This document shows, one piece after another, positions 1 to 7,369 of a stretch of DNA of 18,678 nucleotides; position 1 is the first letter of the stretch, and each line of letters opens with the position of its first letter. This DNA comes from PVC group bacterium (GTDB lineage: Bacteria > GCA-001730085 > JADFSZ01). Where the stretch lies: assembly GCA_022560555.1 (NCBI GenBank), contig JADFSZ010000010.1:1-18678 (forward strand). Reading direction: 5' to 3'. The notes beneath the pieces are model-generated. The model made no database searches. It saw only the letters and a program-made list of their open reading frames with translations, and had not been told where the DNA came from. Both the position numbers and the translations under genes were made by a program.

Positions 1-1151
1 TCCATCCAGCTAATCACATAATCCGTGTAGGCATCACCTGTCACACCGGAATCACGACCCGTAATCAACATTTTCTTTTCGAACTGCCCGCAGATATCCA
101 ACGCTTTTTCCAGTTTGTCCGCGCGTTCCCCAAATCCAATATGTCTAACGAGCATCGCGGCCGCCCGAATCATCGAACATGGATCCGCATATTGAGCTCG
201 ATTTTCTTTGAGCATCCGCGGTGCGGTTCCGTGAATCGCTTCAAACATCGCCCATTTTTTTCCGATGTTCGCGCTTCCGGCCGTACCAACACCGCCCTGC
301 ATTTGGGCCGCTTCATCCGTCAAAATATCCCCATAAAGATTCGGCATGACCATCACACGGAACTGTTTTCGTCTCAGGGGATCAATCAGTTTGGCCGTCA
401 TAATGTCGATATACCATTCATCGTGTTTAATCTTTGGATATTCAGTCCCGATTTTTTTCGCCATCTGTGAAAAACGCCCGTCCGTAGCCTTGACCACATT
501 AGCCTTAGTCACAACGGTCACATAATCAATGTTATTTTTATCCGCGTATTCAAACGCCATCCGGATGATCCGTTCCGAGCCCTGTTCGGTAATGACTTTG
601 AAGTCAATCGACAAATCGTTGGAGACATCGAGGCCCCTTGAACCAAGCACATACGCGCCCTCAGTGTTTTCACGAAAAAAGATCCAATCAATGCCCTCGG
701 CCGGAATCTTAACGGGACGGACATTGGCAAATAAATCGAGTTCTCTACGCATCGCAACATTGGCACTCTCGATATTCGGCCACGGATCTCCTGCCTGCGG
801 AGTTGTCGTGGGACCCTTCAACAAAACATGACACTTTTTGATTGCTGCAAGAACATCATCAGGAATCGCTTTATTGTGTTCCGCACGATTTTCAATCGTT
901 AGTCCATCAATGGCATGAAATGTGACTTTGCCATCTTTAAACTCTTTTTTTAAGATATATTTTAATACGCGCTCAGCATGTTGGGAGATATGTTTTCCGA
1001 TACCGTCTCCGGGACAAATTCCGATTTTGATCGGTTTGATGGATCCGTAATCGATCCAATCGGGCTCTTTTTTCATACGCTCTACACGCGCTAATTGTTC
1101 TTCGACGAGTTTTCCAAAGTGGTCTTTGGCTTTTTCTACAATATCACTCAC
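1..1151 (-). CDS. Isocitrate/isopropylmalate dehydrogenase family protein, probably isocitrate dehydrogenase (3' end outside window)
   Basis: Oxidative decarboxylation of a 2-hydroxy-3-carboxy acid, most likely isocitrate to 2-oxoglutarate with NAD(P)+. Reading from GTG at 1151 gives 383 residues with no stop before the window edge. Visible motifs: PGDGIG (47-52), LFANVRPVK (140-148), RENTEGAY (160-167), TKANVVK (215-221) with the catalytic lysine, NLYGDILTDEAA (271-282) with metal-binding aspartates, and FEAIHGTAP (303-311). ENTEGAY fits isocitrate-type rather than isopropylmalate-type enzymes. There is an N-terminal extension of about 40 residues before the first motif. After HGTAP comes RMLKENRAQY instead of the usual short cofactor loop, so NAD versus NADP cannot be read. 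The GTG start is chosen because AGGTGA lies 4 nt upstream and the family's first motif follows in frame. It lies 133 bp downstream of pyrE and probably has its own promoter. Confidence 0.85.
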   Translation of the reverse strand, partial: MSDIVEKAKDHFGKLVEEQLARVERMKKEPDWIDYGSIKPIKIGICPGDGIGKHISQHAERVLKYILKKEFKDGKVTFHAIDGLTIENRAEHNKAIPDDVLAAIKKCHVLLKGPTTTPQAGDPWPNIESANVAMRRELDLFANVRPVKIPAEGIDWIFFRENTEGAYVLGSRGLDVSNDLSIDFKVITEQGSERIIRMAFEYADKNNIDYVTVVTKANVVKATDGRFSQMAKKIGTEYPKIKHDEWYIDIMTAKLIDPLRRKQFRVMVMPNLYGDILTDEAAQMQGGVGTAGSANIGKKWAMFEAIHGTAPRMLKENRAQYADPCSMIRAAAMLVRHIGFGERADKLEKALDICGQFEKKMLITGRDSGVTGDAYTDYVISWM

Positions 1152-1284
1152 TTTTTCACCTATTCGGTATTTTTTTTAAAAAAAGTTATTGTTTGTGCTT
1201 CGAGTCATTCCCAAGGCTCTATATAAATAAGACTTATACTTATATCAGACAAAAGGCTTTTCGTCTAGGAAAGCTTAAAGGCGG
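1152..1284 (-). promoter_or_regulatory. Intergenic region pyrE / dehydrogenase, candidate promoter
   Basis: This 133-bp AT-rich gap would carry the end of the pyr transcript and a promoter for the dehydrogenase. On the minus strand TTGTCT (1248-1253) is followed 17 nt later by TATTTA and then TATATAG, a weak sigma70-like arrangement. A small palindrome ATAAGACTTAT sits at 1227-1237, and a T7A7 palindrome at 1171-1184 lies just before the AGGTGA ribosome binding site. No convincing intrinsic terminator for the pyr operon is visible. Confidence 0.25.
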
Positions 1285-1866
1285 CTATTGGACAACAGTT
1301 CGGCTACCCGGCTTGGTACAAGCAAGGCCGTCCCGGCACATGGGACAATCGGATTCAGGATAATTCTGAATCTTTAATGAGAGCAAGGTCTTATACGGAA
1401 CACCAAAATCGATTTTGCCTCCCGAACGATCCACAAGAGCTCCTACGCCTGTCACATCACCCCCAAGAGAACCTATTGTTTCAATCACTTCTTTCACAGA
1501 TCCCCCAGTCGTGGTCACATCCTCCACCACAAGAATCTTCTCTCCTTTTTCGATCGTAAATCCTCTTCGAAGCACCATTTGATTATTCACGCGTTCGGTA
1601 AAAATTGCGCGCTTTTTCAAAGCGCGTCCCACAACTTGTGCCACAACTATTCCCCCAAGGGCAGGTCCGACAACACAGTCCACATCAAATTCATTAAGCA
1701 TCTTAGCAAGTTCACCGCACAAAAATTCCGCTTTGTCCGGATACTGCAAAACCAACGCGCACTGCATATAGTGATCACTATGAAGCCCGGAGGTTAATTG
1801 AAAATGTCCTTGAAGGATGGCATGCGATTCCTTAAATACATTTAAATATTTTTCATTCACGCTCAT
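1285..1866 (-). CDS. pyrE: Orotate phosphoribosyltransferase
   Basis: Cytosolic enzyme joining orotate to PRPP to give OMP, the fifth step of UMP synthesis. It has 193 residues, a normal length. The PRPP-binding loop is ILVVEDVTTTGGS (111-123), preceded by the catalytic-loop region ERVNNQMVLRRGF (91-103). VGPALGGIVVA (66-76) is the other conserved phosphoribosyltransferase glycine segment. The C-terminus carries a Cys-rich tail, CPMCRDGLACTKPGSR (174-189), as in the bacterial and archaeal PyrE subgroup ending CPLC...KPGSR. The ATG begins 1 nt after the pyrF TGA, so translation is probably coupled. Last gene of the PyrR-controlled operon. Confidence 0.95.
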   Translation of the reverse strand: MSVNEKYLNVFKESHAILQGHFQLTSGLHSDHYMQCALVLQYPDKAEFLCGELAKMLNEFDVDCVVGPALGGIVVAQVVGRALKKRAIFTERVNNQMVLRRGFTIEKGEKILVVEDVTTTGGSVKEVIETIGSLGGDVTGVGALVDRSGGKIDFGVPYKTLLSLKIQNYPESDCPMCRDGLACTKPGSRTVVQ

Positions 1867-1867
1867 C

Positions 1868-2581
1868 TCAATCCGGCCCTACTTGTTCTAATTCGTTTTT
1901 AATGTCTTGAGCCGCTTTCTTACGATCCCCCGCTTCCAACACCGGCCGTCCCACAACAATAAAATCTGCACCCTGCTCCATAGCTTGCCGCGGCGTCATC
2001 ACGCGTTTCTGATCAGCATGAATAGCCGTCATCGGACGAATACCGGGCACAACAGCCAAAAAATGGTGTCCGCATGTTCGCTTGATCTTTTGGATCTCAT
2101 AACCCGAAGCCACGACACCGGACAATCCACATTCTTGCGCCAGTTTGGCTAACAACTGCACCTGCTCTTTAACACCTCGCTGGACACCAATTCCGGCCAG
2201 TTGATCTTCATCCATACTTGTCAAAACCGTGATCCCGAAAATCAAAGGCTTACGCTCTCCTGAATTTTCCGAAACCGATTTAATCACGCGCCGCATCATT
2301 TCTGTCCCACCGCTTGTGTGAACATCAAACATATAAACATTTTTTCGACACGCTTGCGCGGCGGCCAAAGCCACCGTGTTTGGAATATCATAATACTTGA
2401 GATCCAAAAATACTTCGGAGGCTTCATCATGAATCGCGTCAATTAACGTGGGGCCGCACGAGGTGAACAATTGACTACCAACCTTAAAAATGTCCACGAT
2501 TCCTTTAAGCTCTTTCACGAGTTCCATGGCTTCATTGAACGAATCCACATCCAAAGCTAAAATAAATTTTGTTCTGCTCAT
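1868..2581 (-). CDS. pyrF: Orotidine 5'-phosphate decarboxylase
   Basis: Decarboxylates OMP to UMP, the last step of the pathway. It has 237 residues, the usual size of the short bacterial class. The signature LDLKYYDIPNTV (59-70) carries the catalytic D60, K62 and D65. The N-terminal strand ILALDVDS (7-14) and the phosphate-binding ends VVPGIRP and FIVVGRPV complete the TIM-barrel active site. The start overlaps the end of the preceding pyrK/pyrD fusion by 4 nt, and pyrE follows after 1 nt, as expected for one transcript with coupled translation. No residue is missing. Confidence 0.96.
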   Translation of the reverse strand: MSRTKFILALDVDSFNEAMELVKELKGIVDIFKVGSQLFTSCGPTLIDAIHDEASEVFLDLKYYDIPNTVALAAAQACRKNVYMFDVHTSGGTEMMRRVIKSVSENSGERKPLIFGITVLTSMDEDQLAGIGVQRGVKEQVQLLAKLAQECGLSGVVASGYEIQKIKRTCGHHFLAVVPGIRPMTAIHADQKRVMTPRQAMEQGADFIVVGRPVLEAGDRKKAAQDIKNELEQVGPD

Positions 2582-4383
2582 GAAGGTGCCTTTTCAAGCG
2601 TGTGACTTAGGCCCACAAGTTTTTCAAATTTATTCACGCGTTCTTTAATCAAATATTCCAACAGATCATCTATGATTGTCATCGCGCGGTTCGGGTGAAT
2701 AAAATTGACTGTCCCTAGAGCTATAACCTTTGAGCCCGCATACACAAATTCAAGCGCGTCAAACAGATTCATGATCCCGCCCATACCCATAATCGGAAGT
2801 TTAGTCGCCTGATACAATTGCCATACCATCCGCACAGCCAAAGGCTTAATCGCCGGCCCCGAAAGGCCACCCATTCCCTGTCCAAGAACCGGCATTGCGG
2901 TCGCAGGATCAATCGCCATTCCCAAAAATGTATTCACAAGACTAAAGCAATCAATCCCGTAATCCTCACAGGCACGCGAAATTTGCGTAATATCAGTCAC
3001 ATTTGGTGATAGTTTTACAATACAAAACAAATTGGTATTTTTTCTGACAACATCCACAACTTTCGCGGCTGTCGAAGGATCCGTCCCAAACTCCATGCAT
3101 CCCTCGTCCATGTTCGGACAGGAAATATTGACCTCTATCGCTTGCACGCCCTCAGCATCATTCAATCGCTTAGCAATTTCGCCATAATCCTCGATCCGCT
3201 CGCCGGATATATTCACAATCACGGCTGTATCATATGAACGAACCTTCGGAAGCATCGTTTTGATAAATTCGTCCACGCCATAATTCTGCAGGCCAATAGT
3301 GTTTAACAGCCCCGCCGGTGTTTCCGCGAGACGTTGCTGACGATTCCCCGTCCGGGAGTGTAGAGTAATCCCTTTAACGGCTATCCCTCCCAAGCGGGAC
3401 AAATCCATGATGTCCTTAAACTCTTCGCCATATCCAAATGTTCCGGAAGCGGTGATAATGGGATTTTTTAAACGCAGTTTTCCTAAATCAACGGTCAAAT
3501 CTGTTTTGAATACGGCTTTCTTTTCACGTACCTGATCAATCAAATTTACACGTTCGCCACGCCAGTCCCATTGAAGTTTATCTCCAAAAAATACCGGGCC
3601 GTCCTTGCAAACTCGTTTAATCCCCTCTTCAGTATTCACCACACAGCTCAAACATGCTCCCAAACCGCAGCCCATTTGTTCTTCGAGACACAGCTGAGAC
3701 GAGATTCCATTATCAAGAGCGATCGTTTGCACTTTTTTAAGCATGACCGTCGGACCACAGGTGTAAATCAAGTCATAGTGTTGGCCATCGTTTAATTCTT
3801 TTTTGAAACAATCTGTGATATAACCTTCGAACCCTTCGGATCCATCCTCAGTCGAATAAAAAACAGGGCACTCCAGCCGTTCAACATCATGACGGCAAAG
3901 CAGATCTTCTTTTCTTCGCCCGCCGATAAAGACAGTCGGTTTCATATTTTTGTGTTGATTTAAAAAATCCGCGAGAAAAATGAGCGGAGGAATCCCGACA
4001 CCGCCCCCGATAAGCGCAATATTTTTTTCTTCGATATTCGCTTCATACTGAAAAGCATTTCCGACAGGGCCCATCACGTCAATCTCATTATCCTCCTTGA
4101 GTTGAGACATTTGCTCAGTACCGCGGCCGACAAGTTTATAAAGGATTTCGAAAATGGTCCCTTTATCCGTTTTTTTGTATTTGTAAATACTAAACGGGCG
4201 TCTTAAGAGAGGATCGTAAACATCCTGAGCACGGCAAAGAATATGAAGGAATTGTCCCGGCAATACAAGATCAAATTTTTCGGATGTCTCGATTACCATC
4301 CAAAAATATTCATCTGTGATAGGTTCGTTCGCACGTATAGCCGCTGCAAAATTTTTCATCATAATTTTCCCGTCATTTATCAT
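2578..4383 (-). CDS. pyrKD: Fused dihydroorotate dehydrogenase B: PyrK electron-transfer domain + PyrD catalytic domain
   Basis: Oxidises dihydroorotate to orotate and passes electrons through FMN, [2Fe-2S] and FAD to NAD+. These are normally two proteins (class 1B), here one 601-residue chain. PyrK part, about 1-275: FAD motif RRPFS (61-65), MGPVGN (104-109), dinucleotide loop GGGVGIPP (126-133), and iron-sulfur cysteines C239, C244, C247 and C259. A short linker runs about 276-294. PyrD part, about 295-601: KNPIITASGTFGYG (306-319), VKGIT, NISCPN with the class 1 catalytic Cys422, and GMGGI/GTVNF phosphate-binding segments. Both halves look intact, so this is a fusion rather than a readthrough artefact. 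The first ATG lies inside a 7-bp repeat array and lacks a ribosome binding site; ATGs at 4362 or 4359, after ACGGGA, may be the true start. Confidence 0.94.
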   Translation of the reverse strand: MINDGKIMMKNFAAAIRANEPITDEYFWMVIETSEKFDLVLPGQFLHILCRAQDVYDPLLRRPFSIYKYKKTDKGTIFEILYKLVGRGTEQMSQLKEDNEIDVMGPVGNAFQYEANIEEKNIALIGGGVGIPPLIFLADFLNQHKNMKPTVFIGGRRKEDLLCRHDVERLECPVFYSTEDGSEGFEGYITDCFKKELNDGQHYDLIYTCGPTVMLKKVQTIALDNGISSQLCLEEQMGCGLGACLSCVVNTEEGIKRVCKDGPVFFGDKLQWDWRGERVNLIDQVREKKAVFKTDLTVDLGKLRLKNPIITASGTFGYGEEFKDIMDLSRLGGIAVKGITLHSRTGNRQQRLAETPAGLLNTIGLQNYGVDEFIKTMLPKVRSYDTAVIVNISGERIEDYGEIAKRLNDAEGVQAIEVNISCPNMDEGCMEFGTDPSTAAKVVDVVRKNTNLFCIVKLSPNVTDITQISRACEDYGIDCFSLVNTFLGMAIDPATAMPVLGQGMGGLSGPAIKPLAVRMVWQLYQATKLPIMGMGGIMNLFDALEFVYAGSKVIALGTVNFIHPNRAMTIIDDLLEYLIKERVNKFEKLVGLSHTLEKAPS

Positions 4384-4412
4384 TAGTCATTCGTCATTAA
4401 TCAATCGTCATT
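4371..4412 (-). repeat. Six tandem 7-mers at the pyrC/pyrKD junction
   Basis: On the plus strand the 42 bp divide exactly into CGTCATT, TATCATT, AGTCATT, CGTCATT, AATCAAT and CGTCATT; the minus-strand consensus is AATGACG. The array covers the last codons and stop of pyrC and the first candidate ATG of the pyrK/D fusion. Because 7 is not a multiple of 3, the ATGs in successive units fall in different frames, and most are immediately followed by A, creating ATGA-type stop/start overlaps. Confidence 0.8.
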
Positions 4413-5675
4413 GATTTGATATGTCCAAATTCCGTTCACCATCGTTCCCACGACTTGACCTTTGAGCGACCATCCAATAAAAGGTGAATTTTTTGATTTA
4501 GATACGATCTCTTCTTTTTTGACGATCCATTCTTTTTCTAAATCAATCAGTGTCAGATGCGCGTCGGCCCCTTTGGCAATCCCCTGGTTTTCAACTCCCA
4601 GGATCCGGCACGGACCGTAACTCATCCGTTCAATAATGGCCTCAAGATCCAAAATCTTTTTGTGATACAAGGTCGTCAAAACAAGCCCCAAAGATGTTTC
4701 TAGTCCGATAATCCCGAACGCGGCCACATTGTATTCAACATCTTTATTGGCCTCAGCATGCGGCGCGTGATCGGTAACAATCGCGTCCAACGTTCCGTCC
4801 TTGAGCCCTTCAATGATGGCTTCTCCGTCTTCGGGCGTGCGTAAAGGCGGATACATTTTGAAATTCGTATTAAAATTCACATCTTTATCAAAAAGTGTCC
4901 AGTAGTGCGGGGCCGACTCTCCCGTCACCGGCAAACCTTCGGCCTTGGCTTGACGGATGATCTCAACACCGCCTTTGGTACTTACATGCGTGATATGCAA
5001 ACGTCCCCCGAAACACTTCACGAGACGGATGTCTCGTTCCATCATACATTCTTCGGCGGCTCTTGGAATTCCGGGAATCCCCAAACGCGTTGAAACCCCG
5101 CCTTCATGCATGGCCCCATGCGCGGACAATAATTCGTCCTCTTCATGCGGCATTAGCGCCTTATTAAACATTTTTGAATATTCAAGCGCTCTTCGCATCA
5201 GGCCGCTATCCATTACACCGGATCCATCGTCCGTAAATCCATAGACACCATTTTCGATTAATTCTCCGAATGGAGCCAATTCTTTTCCGGCACGTTCTTT
5301 GGAAATCGTTCCAACGGGAAACACGCGGCACGCAGATGATTTGGCTTTTTCCAAAATATACCGCACCGTTCCCGCGGAATCAATCGGAGGTGTTGTGTTA
5401 GGCATACAAGCGACACCGGTAAATCCTCCTTTGGCGGCCGCCCGGCATCCGCTGTCAATGGTCTCAGCCCCTTCACAACCCGGTTCGCGTAAATGCACAT
5501 GCATATCAACCAGACCCGGAACAAGAACCCGTCCTTTTCCTTCTACAACATCTCCATCGGTCTGAAGCCCCTTTTTCACATCCGCGATTTTCCCGTCCTT
5601 GACGAGAACATCCATGGTGCCATGGATTTTGTTCTTAGGATCAACAACCGTCACATTTTTTATCAAACATGTCAT
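4401..5675 (-). CDS. pyrC: Dihydroorotase
   Basis: Zinc amidohydrolase that cyclises carbamoyl-aspartate to dihydroorotate. It has 424 residues, typical of the long bacterial type (class I, B. subtilis PyrC-like). Metal ligands are visible: H59 and H61 in DMHVHLREPG, H177 in LMPHEED, H230 in LHITHVST, and D302 in VTDHAPH. MPNTTPPID (91-99) is the substrate segment and FTDDG (147-151) supplies the bridging aspartate position. As all are kept, this should be an active enzyme rather than a structural pseudo-dihydroorotase. Its ATG overlaps the pyrB stop by 4 nt (ATGA). The C-terminal codons lie inside the heptamer repeat array. Confidence 0.96.
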   Translation of the reverse strand: MTCLIKNVTVVDPKNKIHGTMDVLVKDGKIADVKKGLQTDGDVVEGKGRVLVPGLVDMHVHLREPGCEGAETIDSGCRAAAKGGFTGVACMPNTTPPIDSAGTVRYILEKAKSSACRVFPVGTISKERAGKELAPFGELIENGVYGFTDDGSGVMDSGLMRRALEYSKMFNKALMPHEEDELLSAHGAMHEGGVSTRLGIPGIPRAAEECMMERDIRLVKCFGGRLHITHVSTKGGVEIIRQAKAEGLPVTGESAPHYWTLFDKDVNFNTNFKMYPPLRTPEDGEAIIEGLKDGTLDAIVTDHAPHAEANKDVEYNVAAFGIIGLETSLGLVLTTLYHKKILDLEAIIERMSYGPCRILGVENQGIAKGADAHLTLIDLEKEWIVKKEEIVSKSKNSPFIGWSLKGQVVGTMVNGIWTYQINDD

Positions 5676-6619
5676 GATTTCATTTTCACCTTTTTTGATG
5701 ATCCCACACTAGAAACAAGATACAGAACCGCCATACGAACTGCAATCCCATTCGTCACCTGATCTAAAATGACCGAATACGGCCCATCCGCTACAGCCGG
5801 ATCAATTTCGACCCCCCTGTTGGCAGGTCCCGGATGCATGATGAGCAGGTCTTTTTTTGCGTTTTTCAACCGTGCTTCACTCACACCGAAAAGCTGAATA
5901 TATTCACGCAGTGTTGGGAAAAAATTTCGATCCTGTCGTTCTCTTTGAATACGTAAAATGTTGATCACATCCGCTTTCGGTATTTCTTCATCTAAATAAT
6001 ACGAAACATTGACTCCCATTTTTTCAATCTCGGCCGGAATAAGCGTTGAAGGACCGACAACCGTCACATCCGCTCCGAGTTTCTTGAGAGTCCAAATATT
6101 GGACCTGGCCACACGGCTATGCGCGATATCCCCCACAATCAAAACTTTGAGTCCTTGAATACGGCCTTTCTTTTCTTTGATCGTATACGCATCCAATAAT
6201 CCCTGTGTCGGATGCTCATGCGGCCCATCCCCGGCGTTGATCACGCTGCAGCTTACACAATCAGCCAAAAGCTGTGCGGACCCGGGCATGGAGTGACGGA
6301 TAATAATCATGTCCACCTTCATAGCTTCGATATTTCTCGCGGTATCCTTCAGGGATTCACCTTTAGAGAGTGAACTGCTGGAGGACACGACATTCAGCAT
6401 ATCCGCGGATAATCGCTTTGCCGCCAACTCAAATGACATGCGTGTCCGCGTGCTTGGTTCGCAGAAAAAATTGACTATAGTTTTACCGCGCAAAGTCGGA
6501 ACTTTTTTGACAGAACGAACGGAAATTTCTTTAAATGAGACCGCCGTTTCAAGGATATATTCGATATCCTCCTTAGAAAGCTGTTCAATCGTGAGCAAAT
6601 GTTTGTGTTTCCATTCCAT
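5672..6619 (-). CDS. pyrB: Aspartate carbamoyltransferase catalytic chain
   Basis: Condenses carbamoyl phosphate and aspartate, the committed step of the pathway. Carbamoyl-phosphate loop CEPSTRTRMSFE (53-64), the mobile-loop SLSKGESLKDT with K86, and HPTQGLLD (136-143) are all canonical. I chose the ATG at 6619 (315 residues) because AGGTGA lies 5 nt upstream; a GTG directly after the pyrR stop at 6628 would add only three residues. No pyrI regulatory chain follows, so the enzyme is probably of the unregulated trimeric kind and control falls on the PyrR attenuator. It overlaps pyrC by 4 nt. Confidence 0.96.
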   Translation of the reverse strand: MEWKHKHLLTIEQLSKEDIEYILETAVSFKEISVRSVKKVPTLRGKTIVNFFCEPSTRTRMSFELAAKRLSADMLNVVSSSSSLSKGESLKDTARNIEAMKVDMIIIRHSMPGSAQLLADCVSCSVINAGDGPHEHPTQGLLDAYTIKEKKGRIQGLKVLIVGDIAHSRVARSNIWTLKKLGADVTVVGPSTLIPAEIEKMGVNVSYYLDEEIPKADVINILRIQRERQDRNFFPTLREYIQLFGVSEARLKNAKKDLLIMHPGPANRGVEIDPAVADGPYSVILDQVTNGIAVRMAVLYLVSSVGSSKKVKMKS

Positions 6620-6628
6620 AATGATCAC

Positions 6629-7162
6629 CTATTTTTCTATGAGAAAAACTCCATCATCAGCTTCTTCTTTCAGGCGCACATATATCTCTTGTTGGAGAGA
6701 AGTCGGAATATTTTTCCCGACAAAATCCGCTTTGATCGGAAACTCCCGATGCCCCCGATCCACTAGAACTGCCAACTGGATCACTTTAGGCCGCCCAAAA
6801 TCTACAATGGCATCCAGTGCCGCGCGAATGGTGCGGCCGGTAAACAAAACATCATCAACCAAAATAATATCTTTACCGCCAACATCGAAGGGAATATCCG
6901 TTGCCTTAAGCTGCGGATGCCCTTCACCCAATTCGGCAAAATCATCGCGATACAAACTGATATCCAGGATCCCTAAGGGCAATTCTTTTCCTGTAATATC
7001 CTTGAGCACCCCAATCATTCGGGTAGCGAGATGCGCTCCGCCTGTTTGGATACCGATGATTGCGAGATTGTCCACGTCTTCGTTTTGCTCCACAATCTCA
7101 TGCGCCATACGAACAAGGAGCCGCTGGATTCCTTTTTTATCTAAACCATTTATTTGCTTCAT
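6629..7162 (-). CDS. pyrR: PyrR, UMP-responsive pyr mRNA attenuator / uracil phosphoribosyltransferase
   Basis: Binds the pyr leader RNA when UMP is high and favours termination; many members also convert uracil and PRPP to UMP. It has 177 residues, the family length. The PRPP loop IILVDDVLFTGRT (99-111) is intact, as is VDRGHREFPIKADFVGKNIP (134-153), the conserved PyrR-specific stretch that includes RNA-contacting positions in the Bacillus proteins. The ribosome binding site AGGCGGG is 4 nt before the ATG. First gene of the operon, immediately downstream of a leader with a matching binding loop and terminator, so autoregulation is expected. Confidence 0.95.
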   Translation of the reverse strand: MKQINGLDKKGIQRLLVRMAHEIVEQNEDVDNLAIIGIQTGGAHLATRMIGVLKDITGKELPLGILDISLYRDDFAELGEGHPQLKATDIPFDVGGKDIILVDDVLFTGRTIRAALDAIVDFGRPKVIQLAVLVDRGHREFPIKADFVGKNIPTSLQQEIYVRLKEEADDGVFLIEK

Positions 7163-7183
7163 GTTACCCGCCTATCCATGGGC

Positions 7184-7213
7184 AAAAAAAAACCCCTCGT
7201 CTTTCGACAGGAG
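7184..7213 (-). terminator. Intrinsic terminator of the pyr leader (attenuator)
   Basis: On the minus strand CTCCTGTC pairs with GACG(A)GGGG across a GAAA tetraloop, with one bulged A and two G-U pairs, followed directly by nine Ts. This is a textbook rho-independent terminator between the promoter and pyrR. It is the conditional terminator of the attenuator. Confidence 0.85.
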
Positions 7214-7258
7214 CCCGCTATTGCTGAAAAATCTCATATTTTTGACCTTCCCAGCCTC
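7211..7258 (-). promoter_or_regulatory. Candidate antiterminator of the pyr leader
   Basis: Three nested pairings on the minus strand: GAG (7256-7258) with CTC (7211-7213), GCTG (7252-7255) with CAGC (7223-7226), and AAAAAT (7238-7243) with ATTTTT (7227-7232). The outer 5' strand is the 3' half of the PyrR binding loop, and the outer 3' strand is the start of the terminator stem. The fold is therefore mutually exclusive with both, as the attenuation model requires. Confidence 0.6.
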
Positions 7259-7277
7259 ACAGGACCAGATTAAAGGT
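7245..7277 (-). promoter_or_regulatory. PyrR binding hairpin (anti-antiterminator)
   Basis: The minus-strand sequence GGTCCTGTGAGGCT (7253-7266) matches the known PyrR binding-loop consensus ARUCCNGNGAGGYU at every position except the first A, here G, which can still pair with U. It is closed by ACCTT (7273-7277) with AAGGT (7245-7249). Binding of PyrR-UMP would stabilise this hairpin, prevent the antiterminator and allow termination. Confidence 0.8.
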
Positions 7278-7304
7278 GATGGTTTTTTGCTCTAAGAGTT
7301 CCCC

Positions 7305-7333
7305 TTTTTATCATAGCCATAGACTTTCGTCAA
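7305..7333 (-). promoter_or_regulatory. Candidate promoter of the pyr operon
   Basis: On the minus strand TTGACG (7328-7333) is followed after 16-17 nt by ATAAAA/TAAAAA (7305-7311). It lies between the hemW stop and the leader, predicting a leader of about 135 nt, long enough for the attenuator. The -35 is good and the -10 is weak. Confidence 0.4.
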
Positions 7334-7369
7334 GAGACGAGTCCGGCAATCCATCTAACAGAATAATCA

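Noticed and set aside
1171-1184. T7A7 palindrome before the dehydrogenase as a terminator or operator
   Set aside because: There is no loop and no GC content; it is most likely just an AT-rich leader next to the ribosome binding site.
1247-1266. Imperfect hairpin (AGACGAAAAG / CTTTTGTCT on the minus strand) as terminator of the pyr operon
   Set aside because: It has a bulge, a very small loop and no T-run after it in the minus direction.
6309-7295. 328-codon open frame on the plus strand opposite pyrB and pyrR
   Set aside because: It is fully antisense to two clearly functional genes, has no domain-like sequence, is serine/arginine-rich as expected of a complementary frame, and has no ribosome binding site.
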